A stretch of DNA of 64,000 nucleotides from Glycomyces buryatensis (GCF_004912275.1 NZ_STGY01000037.1:13855-77854); one strand, 5' to 3'; shown: positions 35,242 through 44,327, counted from the first letter of the stretch. Notes: generated by a model from the sequence alone, not told the origin. A program made the numbers and translations.

Positions 35242-35781
35242 CTACGCGCTGGGGTCTCGCAGCCCCACCGAGTCGTGGTCCCAGAAGTCCTGCGAGTAGA
35301 CGAGCGTTCCATTCATCCAATCCTGGTACGCCGCCAGTGGGTACACCTGGAACGCGGCATCGGGGATGCGCAGCGACGGCTTGCGAAATCCGAGTTCGCC
35401 GCCCGCTTTGAAGCCGACCTTCGAGTAGAACCCGGGGTGGCCTTCGAGGAACACCAGCGGCGCACCGCGCGAGTCCAGGATCTCCAGTCCTCGGCGGACG
35501 AGCGCCGATCCGATGCCCTGGCCGTGGCGCTCGGGCAGCACCCCGATGGGACTGAGCACCGGCACCTTTACAAGTTCGCGCGGTGCGTCGAGCAGGCTGG
35601 TTGTGAACATGACGTGACCGACGATCTGTCCGTCGCCAACAGCGACAAGCGAAAGCGCGTCGCTTGTCTCCCGCAACGCGTCGTTCAAGTCCGCGACCCT
35701 CGGTCCGCTGTCCCCGAACGCCAACTCATGCACTCTCCGGACGGCCTCGTGATCGCCCGCAGCCTCTGCACGTATCTCCAT
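35242..35781 (-). CDS. GNAT-family N-acetyltransferase
   Basis: 179 residues. Acetyl-CoA-dependent acyltransferase fold: MEIRAEAAGDHEAVRRVHELAF at the N terminus and the pyrophosphate loop VLPERHGQGIGSALVRRGLE (motif A, Q/RxxGxG/A). The downstream part GHPGFYSKVGFKAGGELGFRKP is the YfjP/YhbS-type subgroup of GNATs, usually of unknown small-molecule substrate. Divergent from the Nudix gene with 63 bp between. Confidence 0.88.
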   Translation of the reverse strand: MEIRAEAAGDHEAVRRVHELAFGDSGPRVADLNDALRETSDALSLVAVGDGQIVGHVMFTTSLLDAPRELVKVPVLSPIGVLPERHGQGIGSALVRRGLEILDSRGAPLVFLEGHPGFYSKVGFKAGGELGFRKPSLRIPDAAFQVYPLAAYQDWMNGTLVYSQDFWDHDSVGLRDPSA

Positions 35782-35844
35782 GCTGCGACCCTAATGACGG
35801 GACTGGGCCCGAGCAAGCGGGTTTCTGCCCCATAGGCTTGCCGG

Positions 35845-36366
35845 GTGAACGATCACTCCCCGGCTCAGTCCAGTGTCGAGCTGCAGCCCCGTGCAGCCGA
35901 GCCGCGGGTCAGCGCCCGCGCCGTCGTCGTGGACAAGGAGGGCCGGGTCCTTCTCGTCCGGCACAGCGACAATGGGCGAGCGTTCCATGTGCTGCCCGGC
36001 GGACGCGTCGAGCCCGGCGAGACGGCAGCCGAGGCGGCCCGCCGCGAGGTGCGCGAAGAGACCGGAATGCAGGTCGACATCGGTGAGCTGCTTTGGGTCC
36101 GCGAGTACCTACCGGAAAGGCATCCCGGGCACCCGCACCACCGCACCCAACTGCAGCAGCTCCAGTTGTACTTCAAAGCACAAACGACTTCCGGTGCCGT
36201 GTCCCCGCCGATGGCGCCGGACCGCACGCAAGCCGCGGTCGTCTGGCATCCTCTGGCCTCGGTCGGCGAACTGGTCCTGCTGCCGCTCGGGCTGGCGCCA
36301 CCACTCATCGCATTGGGCGCCGAACCGAACGCAAACGGTGCCGTGTACCTCGGCGACCTGCCCTAG
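35845..36366 (+). CDS. Nudix hydrolase
   Basis: 173 residues from GTG 35845. The Nudix box at residues 52-74 is complete: GGRVEPGETAAEAARREVRE followed by ETG. It hydrolyses a nucleoside diphosphate linked to another moiety, using Mg2+ bound by the Glu residues. The N-terminal PRVSARAVVVDKEGRVLLVRH is the usual first strand pair. Its 3' end overlaps the convergent MOSC gene by 4 bp. Confidence 0.87.
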   Translation: MNDHSPAQSSVELQPRAAEPRVSARAVVVDKEGRVLLVRHSDNGRAFHVLPGGRVEPGETAAEAARREVREETGMQVDIGELLWVREYLPERHPGHPHHRTQLQQLQLYFKAQTTSGAVSPPMAPDRTQAAVVWHPLASVGELVLLPLGLAPPLIALGAEPNANGAVYLGDLP

Positions 36367-37214
36367 ACCCGACGCTCATCCGGTTGCTCGAGTTCTACGG
36401 CCTGGCCCTGGTGGACGGGGCCGGGTTGCAGTACTTCGGCATAGAAGCCGAAGCGGGCGGCCTTGCCGTAATCCCCGATTTCGGTCCGGTAATGGTGGGC
36501 GAGGGTGGCGGACAATTGCTTGTCGAGGGGCGCTCCGCCGCCGGGGATGCTGGGAACGATGCAGCGGGGCGTCGGAACCTGGACGCTGAGTACGGTCTCG
36601 CCCCACGTGATCCGAGTGCCCGGCGCCGGGTCCGAGTCGAGTTCGAGCAGCAGGTTGGGCCGGAAGCGACTCGGTGGGACCGACGCGCGGTCGAGCCGTT
36701 CGGCGAGGCGCGAGAGTTCACCTGTGGTGACTATGTGGACGGCGCCGAAGTCATGGAACCGGGCACCGGCTTCGGTTCGGGAGGCGGCGAAGCCGGTGGT
36801 CAGTTCTTCGCCGGGCGCCGTATTGGCCATCCACGAGGGGACCAGCCCGGATTGCGCGGGCATGAGGCGCCGAAGTTTGGCATCGGCCGGGACTTCGTTG
36901 ATGAGCCGCACCGGCCGACCGAGATGGGAGCTGAGCGCCTTATCGGCAGCGGGACTGCCGACGATCGCCGACAGGTCGCCAATGCTGATGTGGACGCCGT
37001 CTTCGTCAGTGCGTGTGTCGACATCGAGCATCCCGCCCCACATACGAGGCTGCTTGGCACTGCCCACGAGTGCGGGGTCGCTGGCGGGTCCATTGTCCAC
37101 ACAGGCCCATGCTCGATCCCCGATGAGACCATTGGGACTGACCTCTGCCACGTCGAGTGCCTCGCCCCGGGCGCTCTTGACCGGGTACCGCCAAACTCCT
37201 GCAACGCTTGCCAT
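36363..37214 (-). CDS. MOSC domain protein with N-terminal beta-barrel
   Basis: 283 residues. The N terminus VAGVWRYPVKSARGEALDVAEV is the MOSC_N barrel, and the C-terminal part SRFRPNLLLELDSDPAPGTRITWG with VQVPTPRCIVPSIPGG is the MOSC domain; the Cys in TPRC is the expected sulfur/Moco-contacting residue. Relatives (YiiM/mARC-like) reduce N-hydroxylated compounds with molybdenum cofactor or deliver sulfur. Together with the modABC genes at 55-58 kb this shows Mo use. ATG 37214 is the start. Confidence 0.85.
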   Translation of the reverse strand: MASVAGVWRYPVKSARGEALDVAEVSPNGLIGDRAWACVDNGPASDPALVGSAKQPRMWGGMLDVDTRTDEDGVHISIGDLSAIVGSPAADKALSSHLGRPVRLINEVPADAKLRRLMPAQSGLVPSWMANTAPGEELTTGFAASRTEAGARFHDFGAVHIVTTGELSRLAERLDRASVPPSRFRPNLLLELDSDPAPGTRITWGETVLSVQVPTPRCIVPSIPGGGAPLDKQLSATLAHHYRTEIGDYGKAARFGFYAEVLQPGPVHQGQAVELEQPDERRV

Positions 37215-37388
37215 GCAACTCAGTGGAACACGGCTTTAGCGGGAGAGGCGAAGACCGGATGGGGATGTGACGCGCGCATCTAGACACTTTTGCACGCGAA
37301 TGGGTGTCGTGCTTGGCTCCGGTAGATCGGCTGTGCCAAACTCGCAATACGTGCTAGGAGCACGTTCTCGCACAAGTGAATATCAAGC

Positions 37389-37429
37389 GGCGGCCCGCCG
37401 CGCCATCGCTAAATGTTTGGCGGGCCGCC
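37389..37429 (+). promoter_or_regulatory. Inverted repeat in the leader of the one-TM protein gene
   Basis: GGCGGCCCGCC and GGCGGGCCGCC, perfect 11-bp arms 19 nt apart, ending 27 bp before ATG 37457. As RNA it makes a long hairpin, which argues that translation starts at 37457 rather than at the upstream ATG 37376 that lies before it. Possible attenuator or operator. Confidence 0.45.
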
Positions 37430-37456
37430 TCCCTACACCAGAGAGGCGAGCCTCCC

Positions 37457-38131
37457 ATGGCATACATCAGCGTACGCCAAAACCACCTCAACTCCCTAGA
37501 CGGAAACACCTCGGGAGTCGCATGGCAGGCGGTGGTCCCGGCGTGGACCATGCCGCCGCAGGACAAGGCGGCATTCCGCGCCAAGCTCGGCGCGCACCGA
37601 TCCCGGCCCAACCCGAAACCTCACCCGCACGTGTCCGCCCCGGACCCGCAGCGTTCGTACGCGTGGCGAGTCGCGTTCGAACCCGACCCCGAACCGCGCC
37701 TGCCGCACCTGAAGTTCGACAAGGCGGTCCGTGTTCACGCGGCCGCAGCGGCGGCGCCCGAGCGCCCGACACTGATCCCGCTTCCGCCCCGCTGGTGCGG
37801 GCCGCTCCCGCGACGGGCCTTCACCACACCACCGGCCGCAACCACGAACTCGACTTCGGCTGTGGCCGAACCCGAACGGCGACTGCGCAAACGGGTCGCG
37901 ATTCTGTTCGGCTTGGCCTACCTGTTGCTCATGGCACTGACCACCGGCCTCGCCCTCCACGGCTACTACCTCAACGCCCCCACCAGAAACGACGACGACG
38001 AAGCGGACGACGACGCCGAGACGCCGCCGAAGGGGAACCTGCGAGGCAGCGGCAACTTCCTCAGCGGCCCAGGCGATGAGTTCACCCCCCGCCTGGCTCA
38101 AAGACTTCCTACCCCAACCTCCCGACCCTGA
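37457..38131 (+). CDS. One-TM protein with a probable C-terminal frameshift
   Basis: 224 residues from ATG 37457. A Pro/His/Arg-rich N-terminal 140 residues (cytoplasmic) precede a single TM helix at 147-172 (VAILFGLAYLLLMALTTGLA) and an acidic tail NDDDEADDDAE. After a C6 run at 38085-38090 the frame gives RLAQRLPTPTSRP and stops. With five Cs the frame continues to 38252 as an acidic Pro-rich tail (PAWLKDFLPQPPDPDPDD), which fits the preceding composition better. So the stop may reflect a slipped homopolymer or a sequencing error. No family recognised. Confidence 0.5.
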   Translation: MAYISVRQNHLNSLDGNTSGVAWQAVVPAWTMPPQDKAAFRAKLGAHRSRPNPKPHPHVSAPDPQRSYAWRVAFEPDPEPRLPHLKFDKAVRVHAAAAAAPERPTLIPLPPRWCGPLPRRAFTTPPAATTNSTSAVAEPERRLRKRVAILFGLAYLLLMALTTGLALHGYYLNAPTRNDDDEADDDAETPPKGNLRGSGNFLSGPGDEFTPRLAQRLPTPTSRP

Positions 38132-38304
38132 CCCGGACGACAGTGACGGCGAGCCCGAACCGAACTCATCTGTGCCGAAGCCATCCGGCTCTGGCACAAC
38201 ACCTTCCGCCACTGTGAAGGCTGAGGAGGCCGGGTTCACCTCGTCAGGATGAGGAAGCGTCCGGGCTTGGGGGACAGCGTGATAGACGTCGAATTCGTCC
38301 ACCC

Positions 38305-39045
38305 CTAGTCGACGGGGAGTCGGTACACCGACACGTGGTACGGGGAGTCGGCGGTGAACTCGCCGCCCTGCCAGTCGGCGTGGCGGGATTCGAGTTCGAA
38401 GCCGGCGAGCCGGGCCATGAGGTCCAGTTCGGACGGCCAGATGTACCGGTGCGGGGTGCGATCGAGGCGGGACCGGCGGCTCTCGTTGAAGGTGAAGTGG
38501 TGGGAGACCACGTGCTGGTTGAGGGTGTCGTAGGTGTCGAGCAGGATGTACCCGTCATCTACGACACCGACCGTCGCCTTGCGGCCCGGAGGGAGCGCGC
38601 GCAGTTCGGGCACCCACAGCTCGATCACGAACCGCCCGCCCGAGACGAGGTGCCGGGCCGCGTTCTGGAAGCACTCGACCTGCTGGTCCTGGGTGAGCAG
38701 ATTCGAGATGGTGTTGAACACCAGATAGGCCAGGTGGAACTCACCGGGGGCCCGGACGGTGGTCATGTCGCCCTCGAACACCGGGAGCGCCGAATCGTCT
38801 ACTTTGGCGCGGAGCTGCGCAATCATGTCGGGGGACAGCTCGATACCGGTCACCGGCACGCCGCGCTCGGCGAGCGGCACGCCCACACGGCCGGTGCCGA
38901 CCGCGAATTCGAGGGCGCGGCCGCCTTCGGCGAGCTCGGCGAGCCGGTCGATGGTCGGGTCGAGGACCTCCGGCGCGAACATGCCCTCGCCGGGGGTGTC
39001 GTAGCTGCGGGCCGTTTCGGCGTCCCAGATGTCGTTCGATTCCAT
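38305..39045 (-). CDS. Class I SAM-dependent methyltransferase
   Basis: 246 residues from ATG 39045 (MESNDIWDAE), preceded by TGAGGCG. Motif I is RALEFAVGTGRVGVPLAERG, with the acidic end of strand 2 in VTGIELSPDM; motif post-I FHLAYLVFNTISNL. The substrate is not readable; such solo methyltransferases act on small molecules. The frame upstream to 39075 is not needed. Confidence 0.9.
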   Translation of the reverse strand: MESNDIWDAETARSYDTPGEGMFAPEVLDPTIDRLAELAEGGRALEFAVGTGRVGVPLAERGVPVTGIELSPDMIAQLRAKVDDSALPVFEGDMTTVRAPGEFHLAYLVFNTISNLLTQDQQVECFQNAARHLVSGGRFVIELWVPELRALPPGRKATVGVVDDGYILLDTYDTLNQHVVSHHFTFNESRRSRLDRTPHRYIWPSELDLMARLAGFELESRHADWQGGEFTADSPYHVSVYRLPVD

Positions 39046-39168
39046 CGCCTCAGGATTCCTTAGGCCCGCAGCCATGTCGAGCGGTTTGCGTGGCCGCAGG
39101 TTCGTTCCCCGTCCCGCACCGACACGTCGCTACGATGGGAAGCGAGGGGCCGACCCGTAGGAGCGCAC

Positions 39169-39714
39169 ATGGAATCAGCCGAACTCGTGGCGATCGCCAT
39201 GCTTCTGCGGCAGCGCAACGACATCGACGCCCGCATTACCGATATCGTCGGCCGTCCCCTGGTGCACGGGCACCTCTCCGACTGGATCGCCGCGCAGATC
39301 TTCGACATCGAACTCGAACCCGGGGCCAATCGGGCCGTGGACGGCTGGTTCCGCAGCGGCCCCCTCGCCGGGCGGACCGTCAATGTCAAGCACTACACCC
39401 GCAATGAGGGCCTGCTCGACATGACCGACTCCGAGGAACTCGACTACTACCTGGTCATGTCCGGGTCGCGCAACGGCACTACCAGGGCGCACCGGCCCTG
39501 GGGCATCGACCGGGTCCACCTCTTCGACGCCCCGGAGCTGATCGATGCCCTGCACACGTACATGCGCCGGATCGGCGTCGCCACCAGCGTCCGCGCCGAG
39601 TTCTGGCGGGCCGCGGAGATCTATCCGAACCGCGTGAACCGGACCTTGCTGCTCAGCCCCGACCAGGTCGCGGCCCTCGAGGGCTTCAGATCCGATCCGC
39701 CGCCCGGCCAATGA
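39169..39714 (+). CDS. Hypothetical protein with a restriction-nuclease-like core
   Basis: 181 residues, ATG 39169 after TAGGAG. GHLSDWIAAQIFDIELEPG followed by AVDGWFRSGPLAGRTVNVKHY matches a family of uncharacterised bacterial proteins; the D...V.VK arrangement looks like a diverged PD-(D/E)XK fold. The C-terminal half is helical with RMRRIG/RAEFWRAAEIY. No partner methylase is adjacent. Function uncertain. Confidence 0.6.
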   Translation: MESAELVAIAMLLRQRNDIDARITDIVGRPLVHGHLSDWIAAQIFDIELEPGANRAVDGWFRSGPLAGRTVNVKHYTRNEGLLDMTDSEELDYYLVMSGSRNGTTRAHRPWGIDRVHLFDAPELIDALHTYMRRIGVATSVRAEFWRAAEIYPNRVNRTLLLSPDQVAALEGFRSDPPPGQ

Positions 39715-39740
39715 AACCGCGGCCCCGATAGCCGCTCGGC

Positions 39741-40403
39741 TCAGTCGCCGATGCTCAGCCAGTAGCCGTCGAGGTCCGTCAGGCTCGGCGGGGTCTCCAG
39801 CAGCGGCGCGAGCCGTCGCGCCATCAGATGGATGTCGTCGCGGCGGTCGTCCTGCGCGTAGAACGCGGTGCCCGCCAGTCCCGACGTGATCATGTAGAAG
39901 CGCAGCCGGTCTCGGTGGTCGGCCGTGTCATCGAGGGCCGCGACGGCGGATCGTGCCTGCGGCGCCATCTGCGGCCAGGCGCCGCCCCAGAACAGCTGGT
40001 ACGCCACGTCCCAGAGCGGGTCGCCGATCATCGCGTATTCGAGGTCGAGGACGCCGACCGTGCCGTCCTCGCCGAGGACGAGATTGTCGGCGCTGTAATC
40101 GCCGTGGACGAGCGCCCGGATCGGCGGCAGGGGCGCGGATTCGGCGTGCACCACGTCCGAAAGGGTCTCCAGGACTTTACGATCCTCAGTGGACTCAATG
40201 TTCCCCCAAGCCTTGAGGACGCCCCTGAGCAGCCACTCGGCCCACGCGTCGTGGAATCCGTTTCCGGTGTCGGGGTCGATGCCGCCGTCGCCGGTCGTGG
40301 CGGAGAGGTCCACGGCATGGAGCTGTTCGAGCGTGTCGGCCTGTCTTGCTTCGGCTCCACCGGTTTTCGGGCGTGCGGGGTCGGAAATGGAGCTTGAGTC
40401 AGT
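39741..40403 (-). pseudogene. Remnant of an aminoglycoside-phosphotransferase-family kinase
   Basis: Only the C-lobe survives: LVHGDYSADNLVLGEDG holds the catalytic HGD..N motif and GVLDLEYAMIGDPLWDVAYQL the metal-binding D. The whole N-lobe of about 100 residues is missing. Open frame continues upstream of GTG 40313 as family-like EARQADTLEQLHAVDL with no start codon, up to TGA 40404-40406, which is also the stop of the next small gene. So the 5' end has been lost. An isolated C-lobe could not bind ATP normally. Confidence 0.7.
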
Positions 40404-40727
40404 TCACAAGAAGATCGCTACAAGCGACGCGATGACGCCCCCCAGGACGCAGAACGTCGGCACGGAGAAGATCCCCGTTATGAGCAGGACCTTCTGTGCG
40501 CGGCTGAACTGCGCCCAGATGACGGTCTTCCACCCCCACCAGGACACGCGCAGACGGCTCTCCCAGATGGAAGGCTTCCCGGTCCGGGTGAAGATCAGGT
40601 TCGGCACCGGATGTAGTTGCAGGCCATGATGAATCGGGTGCCGAGGGTCGCGCAGGAGCGCCTGATCCCGCTCGCTGAGGTGGTGCGATCCCGGCGGCAA
40701 TGGCGGCGGATGCGGCGTATAGGTCAT
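40404..40727 (-). CDS. Small membrane protein (107 residues)
   Basis: ATG 40727 (MTYTPHPPPLPPG) overlaps the stop of the upstream 60-residue gene by ATGA, so the two are translationally coupled. Soluble Pro/His-rich first half, then KVLLITGIFSVPTFCVLGGVIASLVAIF, one long or two short TM segments, at the C terminus. No family recognised. Confidence 0.6.
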   Translation of the reverse strand: MTYTPHPPPLPPGSHHLSERDQALLRDPRHPIHHGLQLHPVPNLIFTRTGKPSIWESRLRVSWWGWKTVIWAQFSRAQKVLLITGIFSVPTFCVLGGVIASLVAIFL

Positions 40728-40906
40728 GCGAATGCCTGGACGATCAGGATGAATCCTGTCAACATGAGGAACAGCAGGACGGGCACCCACACGACCGCGA
40801 TCAGGAGCCAGGCCTGCCGCCGGTAGAACCTTCTGGCCTCTTCGGGATGCACTACCACGCCGTAGAGCTTCGCGACCTCTTCCAACGGAACGTCGTTCCG
40901 ATCCAT
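40724..40906 (-). CDS. Tiny membrane protein (60 residues)
   Basis: ATG 40906 encodes MDRNDVPLEEVAKLYGVVVHP, an acidic-basic N terminus, then one TM helix WLLIAVVWVPVLLFLMLTGFIL near the C terminus. First gene of the coupled pair with the 107-residue protein. The longer frame upstream to 41110 is Arg-rich and overlaps the next gene region. Size and topology resemble regulatory or holin-like small proteins, but nothing more can be said. Confidence 0.55.
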   Translation of the reverse strand: MDRNDVPLEEVAKLYGVVVHPEEARRFYRRQAWLLIAVVWVPVLLFLMLTGFILIVQAFA

Positions 40907-41108
40907 CTCAATGCTCCGTTCGGGCGTCACACTGCGAATGTCAACGTACGCAATGGTCGCAACCCGATTCCCGGCCGGTACCGGGCTTCTCCTGCGGCAC
41001 CGCGGATTCGACTGCGCCGGAGTTCCATCGCGTTCTCGTGGACGAACTCGCATGAGCCCTGGAGTCGCAAGCATGTGCGCGGCCCGATCCAGGCGCTTGA
41101 CTGGGTCC

Positions 41109-41963
41109 ATGAGCGAAAATCACGGAAAGACGATCCTCGTCATCGGCGCCACCGGCAAGGTCGGGAGGCGCCTCACTGAACAGCTTCGGGCTGCCGGGCA
41201 CGACGTGCGCGGGGTCTCCCGCCGCACGGCGATCCCATTCGACTGGCACGACGCCTCGACCTGGGGCGCGGCACTGGAAGGCGTCTCCGCCGCCTACATC
41301 ATTCCGCCGGATGAGCCGATCCCGGCGCGGGAATTCGTCACGGCCGCAGCGAATGCGGGAGTGCAGCGCCTGGTCTCGCAGTCGGGCCGCCGCATCCACG
41401 TGCTCGTGGAGGCGGCCGGAGCCGGCCCCGACGATGTCGCCATGTACGCGATGCAGGAGGCCCTGAAGCACTCCGGCGTCGAGTGGACGGTGTTGCAGGC
41501 CAACAACTTCAACCAGAACTTCAGCGAAGGGGACAACCTTCCGGCGCTGCTCGCCGGGGAACTGGCGCTGCCGCTGCGGGGCACGACCGAACCGTTCATC
41601 GACGTCGAAGACATTGCGGCGGTGGCGGTCGCGGTCCTGACCGAGGACGGCCACAGCGGCCAGATCTACGAACTGTCCGGGCCCGAATCCATCTCCTTCG
41701 AGGACGCGGTCCAGATCATCGCGAAGGCCGCCGGGAAGGAGATCACCTTCCGGGCCGAGGACCCCGAGGACTACGTCGAGGCGCTGAAGGCGGCGGGCGT
41801 GCCCGAGCCGCTGATCGAGTTCCTGGACGTGATGTACGGAGTCATGCGCGAAGGCAAGATCGCCGACGTCGCGGACGGCGTCCAAGCGGTCCTCGGCCGC
41901 GAACCGGTCGCCTTTGCAGATTGGGCGGCTCGCGCCGCGAAGGAGGGTTCCTGGGTGTCATAA
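41109..41963 (+). CDS. NAD(P)-dependent epimerase/reductase-like protein (NmrA type)
   Basis: 284 residues from ATG 41109. Rossmann nucleotide loop ILVIGATGKVGRRLTEQL (GxxGxxG) at residues 9-26; no catalytic YxxxK, so it belongs to the atypical SDR NmrA/ergot-alkaloid-EasG-like group that bind NAD(P)H as sensors or reductases of small quinones. EPFIDVEDIAAVAVAVL and IYELSGPESISFEDAV are typical of this group. It has its own terminator. Confidence 0.85.
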   Translation: MSENHGKTILVIGATGKVGRRLTEQLRAAGHDVRGVSRRTAIPFDWHDASTWGAALEGVSAAYIIPPDEPIPAREFVTAAANAGVQRLVSQSGRRIHVLVEAAGAGPDDVAMYAMQEALKHSGVEWTVLQANNFNQNFSEGDNLPALLAGELALPLRGTTEPFIDVEDIAAVAVAVLTEDGHSGQIYELSGPESISFEDAVQIIAKAAGKEITFRAEDPEDYVEALKAAGVPEPLIEFLDVMYGVMREGKIADVADGVQAVLGREPVAFADWAARAAKEGSWVS

Positions 41964-41985
41964 CAGCGAGTTCAGCGGTGTCACA

Positions 41986-42012
41986 GGCGGACCGGTCTCA
42001 CCGGTCCGCCTA
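41986..42012 (+). terminator. Terminator after the NmrA-like gene
   Basis: AGGCGGACCGG TCTCA CCGGTCCGCCT, perfect 11-bp stem, 22 bp past the stop. Confidence 0.7.
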
Positions 42013-42182
42013 GACCGCGTTGTGCCTCCATACGCCCTGCGCGACCTGGCCGGTCGCGACGACCACCTCGACGCCCGCCGGCCCGGCAGGGTTTCCCCGC
42101 AATCCGGTTTTTTGCGCCTAGTTGTTAATCTGCCTTTGACCACCTCACCATGCATTCCACCCGACCTGGACGTTGGACCCAA

Positions 42183-42926
42183 ATGGCGGAGAACGATCAG
42201 ACCTGGACCGACCCCGACGGATTTGTCACGCTCCGACGCATCGGCGACGAGGTGACCATCAGCGTCTCCACCAGTGGATTCGCCAGGCCGTCCCACGAGC
42301 TCGCCCGGCTCGTCCGCGAGCTCGGCACCGAACTCCCCGAGCCGGACGCCGAAACTAACCAGGCGATGAACGACGGCATCGCCGCCCTCGGAGCGATACA
42401 ACAAGCCGCCTCCACGGGCGGCTACGACGCGGTCGCCGCGATGATGCGCCAGCGCCTCGGCGTCGAAACCCCCGGTCCCGTCCCCGTCCTCGACTCCGAC
42501 CCCGCGATCGACGGCGGCCTCGGGGTCTGGCTCGGCGGGTTCGGGAACGCGATGACCGAGGCGGCCGCCGCCCGGCAGGACCCGGAGCGCGAGCCGCTGT
42601 TCGCCGAGTCCCGCACCTCCGAAGGGGACGTCGGCGTCACCACCAGCAGCCGGGAGATCATTGCCGGAGTCCATATCGGACCGAATGCGCGCTATCTCGG
42701 AGTGGAAGGTCTGGGCCGGGCCCTGACCGAGCAGCTGGCGGCCGCGCGGGCCGAGCTGGCCAAGGCCGCGCTCGAACAGGCCCGCAAGAACCGGCCCGAG
42801 GAGGTCTCCGGCGTGCTGGACGGCGCCGAAGCCGGCACGCAGCGCGAAGCGGACCGGACCAACCAGATGATCGACGAGTACCAGCAGGCGGTCGCATCCG
42901 CCAAACGAAAGATGGGACTGCAGTGA
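42183..42926 (+). CDS. YbaB/EbfC-like protein, first gene of a type VII-flavoured cassette
   Basis: 247 residues from ATG 42183 (MAENDQTWTD). TDPDGFVTLRRIGDEVTISVSTSGF resembles the beta-sheet core of YbaB/EbfC proteins found in actinobacterial ESX/WXG100 clusters; the C-terminal 60 residues are helical and Ala/Glu/Lys-rich (ARAELAKAALEQARKN). Its stop overlaps the next gene's GTG by GTGA, so both are made together. Exact role unknown; in related loci such proteins are putative secretion partners. Confidence 0.55.
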   Translation: MAENDQTWTDPDGFVTLRRIGDEVTISVSTSGFARPSHELARLVRELGTELPEPDAETNQAMNDGIAALGAIQQAASTGGYDAVAAMMRQRLGVETPGPVPVLDSDPAIDGGLGVWLGGFGNAMTEAAAARQDPEREPLFAESRTSEGDVGVTTSSREIIAGVHIGPNARYLGVEGLGRALTEQLAAARAELAKAALEQARKNRPEEVSGVLDGAEAGTQREADRTNQMIDEYQQAVASAKRKMGLQ

Positions 42927-44323
42927 GCAGGGTTTTCGACCTCGATTTCGTTCAGGGGATCGCCGACAATATCGACAGCAAGGTCGTGCCGATCCTGGAA
43001 GAGGCCAACGATGAGAGCGTCCTTCCGGCGCTGAACGGCCTCGATCGCGCCCTCTACACGGCCGTCACCCTGCCGCTGGCGCTGTCCTACTCGCTCGCCA
43101 CCGCGACAGTTACCGAGTCGATGGCCGGTGCCGCCGAAGGCTTCCGCGAAATGTGCGAGGCCCTGGACGCCTGCATCGCCGACATGGAGGAGATCGACGG
43201 CGTCGTCGCCTCCGCGTTCGGCGGCGGGGCGGGGGCGGGCATGGGCCCGGGAGGCGGGGCAGCGCGCCGGGGTGGAGCCGGAGCGGCGCGCGGCGGCGCG
43301 GCGGGCGGGGCCGCACCCGACATGGGGGACCTGTTCGCGACCGGTGACATGTTCTACCAGGCCGGCAGCGCGGCCTCGCCGGTCTACAACGCGATCATCA
43401 AGACCTGCGGGACGGTGATCGTCGCCCCGGCCATCGCGTTCGGACCGGCGGTCGGGATCATCGCGTCCTCCATCTATATGAACCAGTGCAATCCCGGCGA
43501 CATGATCAAGACCGGCGGATCGTGGTTCAAACTGGCCGGGGTCAACTGGGCCGCGGCCGACGCGCCGATGGCCGAGGTCGAGACCATTACCGACGACAAC
43601 TGGTCGGGCGCGGACGCCGAGGCGTTCAAGCAGAAGGCCGCCGAGTTCTCCTACCAGCTCAAGGAGCTGGCCATCAATGCGGTGACGCTCGCGATGGAGC
43701 TGCTGCTGATGGCCGGAATCCTCACCATGTACTGGGGATTCCTGCTGACCTGCACCATCACCATGCTCTCCTTCTTCATCCAGCTGTGCGCGGTGGGCTG
43801 GACCGGGGTCGGTGCCGCCGCGGTCGTGACCGCCGCGAACGCGTCCGCCGCCATCATGAACCTCAATGTCAAGGCCATAGAATCCCAGATCACGATGATC
43901 GCGGGCATATGCGCGGGGATCGCGGCGGCGTTCAGCGTCGTCACCATAAGTCTGCAGAAGAGTCACGGCAACGACGTCGGAGTGGGTGACATCCTGGGCG
44001 GCTTTGCCGGCAATGCGCTGGAAGGCCTGGCCACGTTCGGGGTGCGTGCCCTCCTCATGACCCCCATGGGCAGGCACTCCATGACCGCGCTCCAGGGAGT
44101 CGGCGGTTCGGCGGTCTCGCTCGGCAGCGGCTGGGTGCTGGCGGGCCACCTGGGGCAGGCGGCCTCCACCTGGATTCCCACCTACCAGGGGGACGGCGAC
44201 TGGAAGTGGGGCGCCGAGGGCGGCGGCGGTGTCGGGGGCGGCGTGCCGGACGGCCTGGCGAACTGGTGGCAGGACGACCCGTCCGAGACGTGGTCCAATC
44301 CCGACGAGGTCAAATGGTCGTGA
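42923..44323 (+). CDS. WXG-motif multi-TM protein (type VII secretion-associated)
   Basis: 466 residues from GTG 42923. Residues 1-95 are helical; 100-130 is a Gly/Ala/Arg linker; NWSGADAEAFKQKAAEF at 226-242 is a WXG100-like helix-turn-helix. Hydrophobic segments lie at about 165-185, 252-295 and 320-345, several being Ile/Met/Thr-rich TM candidates. The C terminus is Gly/Trp-rich (DWKWG, NWWQDD). No enzymatic domain, so it is more like a pore or structural component than a classical toxin. Coupled to the YbaB-like gene and 4 bp from the next. Confidence 0.6.
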   Translation: MSRVFDLDFVQGIADNIDSKVVPILEEANDESVLPALNGLDRALYTAVTLPLALSYSLATATVTESMAGAAEGFREMCEALDACIADMEEIDGVVASAFGGGAGAGMGPGGGAARRGGAGAARGGAAGGAAPDMGDLFATGDMFYQAGSAASPVYNAIIKTCGTVIVAPAIAFGPAVGIIASSIYMNQCNPGDMIKTGGSWFKLAGVNWAAADAPMAEVETITDDNWSGADAEAFKQKAAEFSYQLKELAINAVTLAMELLLMAGILTMYWGFLLTCTITMLSFFIQLCAVGWTGVGAAAVVTAANASAAIMNLNVKAIESQITMIAGICAGIAAAFSVVTISLQKSHGNDVGVGDILGGFAGNALEGLATFGVRALLMTPMGRHSMTALQGVGGSAVSLGSGWVLAGHLGQAASTWIPTYQGDGDWKWGAEGGGGVGGGVPDGLANWWQDDPSETWSNPDEVKWS

Positions 44324-44327
44324 CCGC

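Noticed and set aside
37349-37365. tRNA-like or attenuator hairpin ACGTGCT-AGG-AGCACGT
   Set aside because: No T-arm or anticodon structure; just a 7-bp palindrome in an intergenic promoter region.
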